DNA of 32,988 bases, taken from Ignavibacteria bacterium RIFCSPLOWO2_12_FULL_56_21 (lineage in GTDB: Bacteria; Bacteroidota; Ignavibacteria; UBA10030). The stretch covers positions 1 to 32,988 of the forward strand of contig MHAK01000095.1 of NCBI GenBank assembly GCA_001802945.1. The letters run 5' to 3'. The position numbers and the translations under genes were made by a program. Positions 17,601 to 25,500 of this stretch are shown here, piece after piece (the stretch's first letter is position 1; each line of letters starts with the position of its first letter). The notes under the pieces are model-generated. The model saw only the letters and a list, made by a program, of their open reading frames with translations, searched no databases and was not told where the DNA came from.

Positions 17601-18705
17601 GATCTTGATTGGGTCATGGTTCCTCTTTATCACGCTCGTCGTGGTCAAGACTCAATCGGCGCTCGGCAACGTAACGCTCTATGAAGTTCTTGATGAAGGG
17701 ATTTCATTGGTGTTCAAAGGAGGTGAAAGAATCATCGTTCCGTTTTCGGAAATACAGTCTGTATTCTTCCTTCCCATCCTTCGCGGAAAGAAGAACCTGT
17801 GGTCACTCGTAAAGAATGCACAAGAGTACACCCTCTATGCGATTTCACATCGAATGTTCCCTGGCTACATTCGGTGGCTGGGCAACAGTGCGCCCCTGTT
17901 TTCTGCACCGTCAAAAGAGGGATTCATTGGGATACGACGAAAACGTGGGATTTCGACGTTTGGGGCACAGATGCAGATTGGCGCACGGCAGAAGCAGATC
18001 TGGGAACGGGTAAGAAACATAGGTCTTACCCCGGCTCATACCGCCCAGTTTTACGATCACATGGTACTCGCCTTCACAAAATGGCAAACACGATACTGTC
18101 TTCGCTGTTCCGCTCCATTGGAACACGCCGTTCAGTGCCCTTCATGCGGATATCGATGTGGGACTGGTACTGTCCGAACAGATCCTTCTACGCCGGAAGG
18201 GACCGTGATTCGTTCGGTCGAGAATTCAGTTCAGTTTCTGCTCGAATTCTTTTTTAATCCGTATGTGCTCTTTGGTGTGTGGATGCTCTGCGTGTTTCTC
18301 TTCATTTCGTCGACAAAATCGGGCTTGGAGCTGGCATGGTTGTTCTTTCTCTTGATTCCGCTGTTCGGGGTTCCCTCGTTCACATTGTTGCATAAGAAGA
18401 GGTCGCACAGAAATTATGCGATGGCGATTCACAAAACGTCGTTGAGCTATGTTGGTGAAATGCCTGAACTTTTGGGGTCGACGATTCCGTTTCAAGATAT
18501 TCTCTCGATACGACGATATGCAAACCTCTTTCAGAGAATGCTTGGCCTGGGAAACATTGAAATCGAAACGAGAAACAGGGTTCCGTTGATGGACAGGACC
18601 CCTCTTTTTCACTTTGTCATCCCGAACATACGCGAAAGCAAAGAAGTGGAGAAGCTCCTCAGGGAGAGGTGCGACTGTTTGAACGTACCCAAGTCGCAAG
18701 ATTAG
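14605..18705 (+). CDS. Ser/Thr kinase - degenerate class III cyclase - AAA-type ATPase - membrane/PH-like protein
   Basis: This 1366-residue signalling protein starts at the ATG with GAAGG eight bases upstream. Residues 10-270 form a Hanks-type kinase with GGGGMGVVYKAE, K38, HRD D132 and DFG D150, all intact. Residues 293-476 are a class III cyclase homology domain: the second metal Asp (D346 in LGDRIMAVFG) and N423 are kept, but S302 replaces the first metal Asp and G427 replaces the transition-state Arg. Residues ~490-930 are a P-loop ATPase with Walker A GEAGVGKS (521-528), Walker B VVFLED (642-647), then a helical region. Paired hydrophobic segments (~951-973, 994-1014), a zinc-ribbon-like CxxC...CxxC (C1165, C1168, C1178, C1181), two more membrane segments (~1220-1262) and a bacterial-PH-like end follow. 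The N-terminal half would be cytosolic; targets are unknown. Confidence 0.9.
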   Translation: MIGQIVSHYRILEHLGGGGMGVVYKAEDTRLKRTVALKFLPPELTRDREAKERLIHEAQAASALQHNNICAIHDIEETADGCLFIVMDYYEGSTLREEIAKGQLPIDTCLNFALQIAEGLQKAHEIGIIHRDIKPANVIVTKDGVAKIVDFGLAKLAGQVHTTRAGSTVGTAAYISPEQSRGEEVDHRTDIWALGVVLYEMLTSKLPFSAAYEAAMLYLILHENPQSIKELRQEVPAKLEALVERCLRKERDERFQEVGEFLAEANALVRALEPGAQGTHVQPAEQKRFESERRPVTILFASILPANGNSIDADPESLTAGLDECSDGLTSIVQKYGGMKDRILGDRIMAVFGAPVAHENDPERAVRCGLEMMSYVKRINSLGISGVTTALQLRIGIHSGVVVAGSVGSEKGTEYSVVGDAINVTAGITDLVPAGEIYLSAETLKRVADIVEIGQARAISIKGKEQEISVYPLQSLRSGLEPGKRVAGGGAFVGRMDELRMFEESLDLVRRNGEVRILVHGEAGVGKSRLKSEVIKRAEGRKMSICEGKCSSLEVNTPYYLWNTLLKSLLRVDLEMPESEVRTRLHEMVKMLSLEPDEPYLAALLSLHYEDILLEEDEKRKRNIFEAMGRLLKKYVGVKPTVVFLEDLHWIDRFSQSLLEFILGGNAVGPALIVCLYRPGYAGASRIRGTSHELDLSRLSGVEARELMRLRCGVDSVPESLAHLIEQRSEGNPFFIEEIIKTLLGKKIIKVGKNTLHIMSEDLESGVPETLQGVILARIDQLEERIREVLLDASVIGREFSRPVLEQIVQKKTDVRGELKKLESLELVFEKEEARELEYLFKHYLIQEVAYNTLLQKKRKRLHGLIASAIEKLYADRLKEFYEVLAFHYEKAEEWEKAADYLSRAGRKMRETFTREESEDFTERKEAALQHLFASETEKATWFYKLLSITTVGLMTLMSIFLLSGGIYFFLWSMGIRSETVDIVFSGAKNDSVGLGIMLILIGSWFLFITLVVVKTQSALGNVTLYEVLDEGISLVFKGGERIIVPFSEIQSVFFLPILRGKKNLWSLVKNAQEYTLYAISHRMFPGYIRWLGNSAPLFSAPSKEGFIGIRRKRGISTFGAQMQIGARQKQIWERVRNIGLTPAHTAQFYDHMVLAFTKWQTRYCLRCSAPLEHAVQCPSCGYRCGTGTVRTDPSTPEGTVIRSVENSVQFLLEFFFNPYVLFGVWMLCVFLFISSTKSGLELAWLFFLLIPLFGVPSFTLLHKKRSHRNYAMAIHKTSLSYVGEMPELLGSTIPFQDILSIRRYANLFQRMLGLGNIEIETRNRVPLMDRTPLFHFVIPNIRESKEVEKLLRERCDCLNVPKSQD

Positions 18706-18773
18706 GAACAGCATTTCTGTGGCAATTGAGGCGGCTCTTTCATAGCATCTCGCTGATTCCGATATTAAGAATC

Positions 18774-19388
18774 ATGGTGCGAAACCGCCCGCTTCTCCTC
18801 CTCCTTTCGCTCACACTGTGCACCAACATCCTTGCACAGCCATCCCGCCTCATCCGTGTTCCGCAAGATCGTCGCACCATTCAATCCGCTGTCGATGCCG
18901 CGCACGTTGGGGACACGATACTCGTCGACCATGGTGTGTACTTCGAGAACATTCGAATACACAAGAACATCGTCCTGGCAAGCCGTTTCATTATCGACAG
19001 AGATACGACTCATGTGTCACGCACCGTGATCGATGGCAGCAAGGCGAAAGATGAACGCATGGCCTCTACTGTTCTCATCACTGGTCCGACGGACACTGCT
19101 TGTGCGCTGATCGGCTTTACGATCAGAGGCGGGTCCGGATCATATGGCTAGTTCCCGAATGATCCCACCCCTTCTCATTGGATCGTGGGCGGAGGTGTTC
19201 TTGTCCGACATGCCGGAGCGACGATCGCGAACAACAGAGGGACGCAAAATATACTTTCGCCGCGGTCGTGCGAGCACTCCGGCCAGACACGGACATACAA
19301 ACAATCGCTTCATGATCATTCGAAAATGACAACGGTACATTATCCCTCCACCCCTCGCGAATCAAGCCCTTTTTGGGCTTTTTCATAG
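18774..19388 (+). pseudogene. Beta-helix secreted protein gene interrupted by in-frame TAG
   Basis: A signal peptide (MVRNRPLLLLLSLTLCTNILAQ) leads into a pectinesterase/PbH1-like beta-helix start: IRVPQDRRTIQSAVDAAHVGDTILVDHG, VYFENIRI and SRTVIDGS, ending GFTIRGGSGSYG at the TAG (19149-19151). The same frame then continues with WIVGGGVLVRHAGATIANNR, again a beta-helix repeat pattern, and ends at a second TAG (19386-19388). This continuity argues for a nonsense mutation in a longer gene, with later decay. As it stands only 125 residues would be made. The start lies 69 bases after the composite kinase gene and has a poor ribosome site. Confidence 0.7.
19364..19383 (+). terminator. Intrinsic terminator after the beta-helix pseudogene
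   Basis: AAGCCC (19364-19369), a five-T loop and GGGCTT (19375-19380) form a short stem continuing into T residues. It separates the pseudogene from the giant T9SS gene; a TTG reading-frame extension of that gene lies inside this hairpin and is therefore not its start. Confidence 0.7.
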
Positions 19389-19546
19389 GTATTATGCACA
19401 TCACACGCTTGCATTCTGTTCTTCTCAAAGGTGGAAAATGTGTCCGGAACTCCCTACGTTACGGCGTCTCAGAATTAACAGTGGCCCAGGGGGGCGCGGC
19501 CCACACCCGTTCTGAACCGCTTCGTACCTACTCGATGGAGGTTGGT

Positions 19547-22500
19547 ATGCGCGTTCGTTCCCGTCTGCAGTTCCCTCGCCTCATCCTCGCCTCGATGGCG
19601 ATCTTTCTTTCCGAATCCTCCGATCCGCTTCTTGCCCAACCGGCAAATGTCCCCCTCTTCTCACCGATGTCGGTCACGACACACTCTATGGTCTTGACCT
19701 GGACGACATTCTCGGATTCGGTCACATTCAAGGAGTATCGTCTTTATAAAAGTTCGACTCCATCAGTGACGACGTCGAGCACGCTTCTTGCCACTATTAC
19801 CGACCGAACGGTCGCGTCGGTCACCGACTCGCTTCTCCGCGCTTCTTCTCTCCACTATTATAAAGTGTTCGTTGTCGACACGCTGAACGTATTGAGCAGC
19901 GGCAGCAACGAAGTTTTCGCCACGACGAAGGCGAACCTGTACCCATTCTTCGACAACGCGGAGGCGGACGCCTCATTGCGATTTGACATCGCCGCACCGT
20001 GGGCCCGTGACACTGCGTTTCCGTACGCGGGAGTCTACGCATGGTCTGAATCGCCGTCCGGAAACTATGCGACAACGGTCGATGCATCACTGCTTCTGCA
20101 CGTCGACCTTTCGACTGCGACGATGCCCGTTCTGACCTTCCAAACACGGTACGGATTGGAGGCGAACGGAGACTACGGGAGAGTGGAAGTGAGTATCGGC
20201 GGCGATTGGACGATCGTCGCTTATGTTACCGGAAGTCAATCCGCATGGAAACGCATCAGCGCGGACCTGACGCAATGGGCGGGAAATGCAGACGTGCGAG
20301 TGCGTTTCCGTCTTCTTACCAATGGTAACGCCACCGTAAGCAACGGCTGGCATATCGACGATATTTCTGTTGCCGAGACGCCTTCTCCGGCGCTCGGGTA
20401 TCCATTGATCGACCTCTTCGAGGACACCACCAGCCGCGCAAAATGGCACTGGGGTCAGTGGGACATTCAGTCGGGAGGGCATAATAGTAACGGACAGATA
20501 CATGACTCTCCTGTCGGACCATATCTGCAATCGGGGGTGATCAACACGTACGTCGACAACCCGAACAGTTTTACGGGGATGGTCACTTCGGGTGTCATCG
20601 ACCTCTCGGGCGCAGTCGACCCCATCCTTACGTTCTGGCAACGCTACGACTTCTTCAACTGGGAAGACGGGTGCTGGTATCAGTACGACTACGGTCGGAT
20701 CTACATCTCCCCAAACTACGGATTGCCGGGTTCATGGACCCAGATCTATGCCGTGGGGGACAACCAGAATACGACAGCACTGGCGACATGGCAATACGTC
20801 GAGATCGACCTCAGCTCATACGTGGGGAGTTCGACGGTTCGAATTATGTTCGTTGTTGATGATATGCCGGATACCCGGTCCGGATGTGGAGATCAATCCG
20901 GGGCCGGCGATGGATGGTATCTCGATGACATCCGCATAGATAATCGTCCGACCTCCGTGACACTCCAGCCTCCGACAAACGTTTCGATGCATGGAGCCGA
21001 CCTGTCGTGGAGCATGAACGCAGACGCAGACTTCCTGCAGTTTGAGTTGTATCGATCCACCTCATCGGGTGTCAGTCGTACGGACACACGGGTTGCCACT
21101 TTTGTGAATCAGGCGACGACGTCGTATCGGGACGATTACCAGATACTGCAGCCGAACATCTACTACTATAGAATGTATGTCGTTGATTCACTCGACCGGG
21201 TCAGCTATGGCAGCAACGTTGTGAGCGCTCCATACACTGTCCCTACGGTTTCGTTCCCGTTCTCTGACAACGTCGATTCGGCGTCCAGTGCAACAAAGTG
21301 GGCGTGGGGTGTTCCGTGGGCAAGGAGTACGGACCAGTCACACAGCGGGTCCTACAGCTGGACAGATAGTCCGGGCTCAAGCTATGGGCCCAACACGAAT
21401 TCCTCACTTTCGACGTTCATAAATCTCAGCCTGAGTTCCGCCCCGGTCCTCTCATTCTGGCATCGTTACGTGTTCGAGACCAACGCAGACTACGGCTATG
21501 TCGAGGTCAGCACGGACGGAGGCACGACGTGGTCGCGAGCCCTCACAGTCACGGGAGTGGACACAAATTGGACGGAACAGCGCATCGACCTCTCCGCGCA
21601 CGTGGGAGGGACGATCGGGCTGCGATTCCGGGTCCAGACGAATGCGACTTCACATTTGGACGGCTGGTTTGTCGACGATATCGTGATCGACGATGGAAGT
21701 CGAGTTGTTGGATATCCGTTCACGGAGAATTTCGAGTCCGGGTTTGGGAAGTGGTTCCTCGACAGTCCCTGGGGGTTGACATCCGTCAATCCGCATGGCG
21801 GAAGTGTCTCGATGGCAGAAAGTCCCTCAGGGATCTACGCACCGACGGTCGACGCCGGACTTCATCTGCACATCAACCTTTCAACCTCGGTCATGCCGTT
21901 GCTGAAGTTTTGGACCCGATACGCTACGGAGATCAACGGCGACTACGGTCGTGTGGAGGTCCGTGCGTCAGGAGCCTGGACTGTTGCAGCGTATGTCTCA
22001 GGAAGTAATACCGCATGGCAGGAAGTCAAGGTGGACTTGACGCAATGGGCAGGAAACAGCGATGTGCATGTACGCTTCAGGTTCCTCACGAACGGCAATG
22101 AGACCATCGGCGATGGCTGGTATATAGACGACGTTTCGATCGCAGAAACACCCACACCGTCACTCGCTTATCCATTGATTGAGACCTTTGACGACGAGAC
22201 CAGCGCATCCCGATGGCATGGAGGGCAATGGTCGGTCTTGACGAACGGAAGGTCATCGCCGGGGCTGATCCATGATTCGCCGACAGGCCCGTATCTGCAG
22301 TCGGGTGCGATAAACACGTATGTCGACGACCCCAATAGCTTCTCGGCGCTTGTTTCCGCCGGGACCTTTGATCTCACAAACGCCCGCAACCCCGTTCTGA
22401 CGTTCTATCAGAAGCTCGATTTCTTCAATTGGGAGGATGGGTGCTGGTATCAATACGATATGGGGCGGGTCTATGTCTCATCGAACTATGGCCAACCGGG

Positions 22501-25500
22501 TTCCTGGAACCAGGTCTATTCGGTGGGAGACAATCAGAACACGAACGCTCTTTCGGCATGGCAACGGGTAGAAGTGAATCTATCCTCATATGCCGGACTT
22601 TCGAACGTGCGGGTCATGTTCGTCGTGGACGACATGCCGGACACACGTAGCGGATGCGGAGATCAATCCGGTGCGGGCGATGGATGGTATCTCGACGATA
22701 TTCGACTGGAAGATCGGGTCGCCGACGTCGCTCTTGCCGGCCCAACGAACGTGACCCTTCATGGGGCCTCGCTCGCATGGACACGCAATCAGGACATCAA
22801 TTTTCAGCACTATAAGGTATATCGGCACACAAGCGCGGCGGTCGATACGAACTCGATCCTGGTAGCGGTGATAACGAACAGGGCGGATACATCGCTGCAC
22901 GATGTGTATCAGATCCTTCAACCCGGGACCTATTACTACCGTGTCTACACGGTCGATACGCTTGGCACATACAGTTTCGGCAGCAACGTGGTGAACGCGG
23001 TGTATCAGGTTCCAACGATCGTTTTTCCGTTCACGGAAAATGTCGACTCCGCCGCCGCGGAGATACGGTGGGCGTGGAGCGCACCGTGGGCGCGCACCAC
23101 TGCCCGGGCACATTCCGGCCTTTACAGCTGGACGGACAGTCCGGGAGCCAGTTCACCCCCGAACGCTAACACGTCGTTGACGACGTTCGTGAATCTCACA
23201 TTGAGCGGAACGCCGGTGCTCACGTTCTGGCATGCCTATTCCATGGAGGCCGGCGCTGATTTCGGCTACGTCGAGGTGAGTGACAACGACGGGGCGACAT
23301 GGACCCGGATCCACTCGGTCTCGGGTGTTGATACGAGTTGGAACGTTGAGCGTATCGATCTCACACCATGGACGGGACGGACGATCGGACTACGCTTCCG
23401 ATTGACGACAAACGGGTCGATCGAATCCGATGGATGGTATATCGACGACATCGCGATCCTCAACGGTGACCGCATCGTTGCTTATCCCTACGTCGATGAC
23501 ATTGAGAGCGGCCCGAGGTCGATGTTCACAGACTCCCCATGGGGGATCGCGTCTGTGAACGCTCACAGCGGGTCCAATTATTGGTCGAATAGTCCCGCCG
23601 GCAATTACAATCCAAGCGCGGACAATTCATTGTCGTTCCACGTTGACCTTTCTCAGGCGCAGATGCCGCTGATGACATTCTGGACGCGGTATGGCACGCA
23701 GGTCAACACCGATTACTGCCGCGTTGAGGTCCGCGTAGCGTCGAACTGGATCGTGGCAGCCTACTTCAGCGGAAGCCAATCCGACTGGAAGCAGATTCGG
23801 GTCGACCTTACACAATGGGCCAAGAACAGCAATGTGGAGATCCGGTTCCGCTTCACGTCTAATTCCGACGCGACGGTCAGCGATGGATGGGACATCGACG
23901 ACATTCATATCGCCGAAACACCGACACCCGTGCTCGCTTACCCGTTTACGGAATCATTCGACGATTCTTCGATGATCGACCGATTTCACATGGGGAGCTG
24001 GGGACGGCAGACGGGAGGACGCAGTTCACCGTTCTCGATCCACGACTCGCCCACGGGTCCGTATCTGCAGTCCGGCAGTCAGGACTCGTATGGTGACGAC
24101 CCGAACAGCTTTACTTTCATCATCACCTCCGGGGTCATCGACCTGACCGACGCGGTCAACCCCGCGCTGACCTTCTATCACAAGTACGACTTCTACAATT
24201 GGGAGGATGGATGTTGGTATCAATATGACTACGGACGGGTGTATATCTCGACAAACTACGGGTTGCCCGGGACGTGGACGGAGATCTATACGATCGGAGA
24301 CAATCAGAACACGAACGCACTCGGCTCATGGCAGAAAGTTGAGCTGAACCTCGCTTCCTATATCGGGCATGCCACTGTACGCCTCATGTTCGTCATGGAC
24401 GACATGCGGGATACCCGAACGGGGTGCGGCGATCAGTCGGGTGCGGGTGACGGTTGGTATTTAGACGATATCCGTCTGGGTGAGAACCTTGTGGCGGCTT
24501 CAGTCGTCGATTCCGCCTATATCGTCGGTCCTGCGACGACGAGCACAACGCCGGGCACACCAACAGTCCGCTTGTTCGGAAAGGTCTATGAAGGAGGCGT
24601 TACGAACGCCGCGGGGCAAGGTGCCGGTATCATGGCCGAACTCGGCTACGGGCCTCCGGGGTCGGACCCGGCCGACTCCACGTGGGTGTGGGTCAGCGCA
24701 ACATACGGATCAGATGACGGACTCTTCGACAGATACTACGGTACGTTGAGCGTTCCCGAGATCGGTTCGTATGACTATGCCTTCCGATTCACGCTAAACG
24801 GCGGCGCCCGTTGGGTCTACGCCGACCTGAACGGAAATGCCGAAGGAACCAACAGCGCGAACGGCTATGACCCCGGGATGGCGGGAAACCTCGTCGTCTC
24901 CAGACGCCCTCAGGCTTTGATCGGAGTCGACTCGCTCCATCAGACGATGCCTGTCGAGATGCGTCAGAACTGGAGCTTCGTTCTGGCGAATGCGGGTGTC
25001 AACGCTGAGGGACCGCTATCCTTCTCGTTCATCGAAACGCTGGACACAATGACGACGGTCGATGTCGGTTGGTTCTCCGTCAATCCAGCACGGGGCACGT
25101 TGCAGCCGGGTGAACGTGTGGTCGTGACGGCTACCTTTGACGCCACGGGACTTGTCCCCGATACCTCATACAATGCGCTTCTCCTCGTGCGCACGAACGA
25201 CCCTGACAGGATGGAGACCATCCTGGATGTCCGGTTGCAGACGCTTCAGGTCGGTGTCACGGTTCTCGCGGGTGCCGTTGTAGACCTCTCCGGAGGACCG
25301 CTCGGGTCCCTCGCGCGGGTAGAGGTTATTGAAGGGGGTTCGATCACGGCGGCGGCAATTTCCGATGAAGGTGGAAACTTCGCCTTCTTCGGTCTGTCGG
25401 CGGGCGCCTACAGGCTGCGGGTGCACGCCCCGGGTTTCTATCCCTACACATTGAGGTCGGTGGAAGTCCCGGGAGACCGGATCATCCTCAGATTGTCCCG

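Noticed and set aside
19430-19520. 25-codon frame after AAAGGTGG
   Set aside because: Good ribosome-site look, but no similarity, and the real gene starts soon after at 19547 with a better context.
19373-19546. N-terminal extension of the giant T9SS protein to a TTG at 19373
   Set aside because: The TTG lies inside the terminator hairpin and the extension has no signal peptide; ATG 19547 has GGAGG five bases upstream and leads straight into a signal-like segment.
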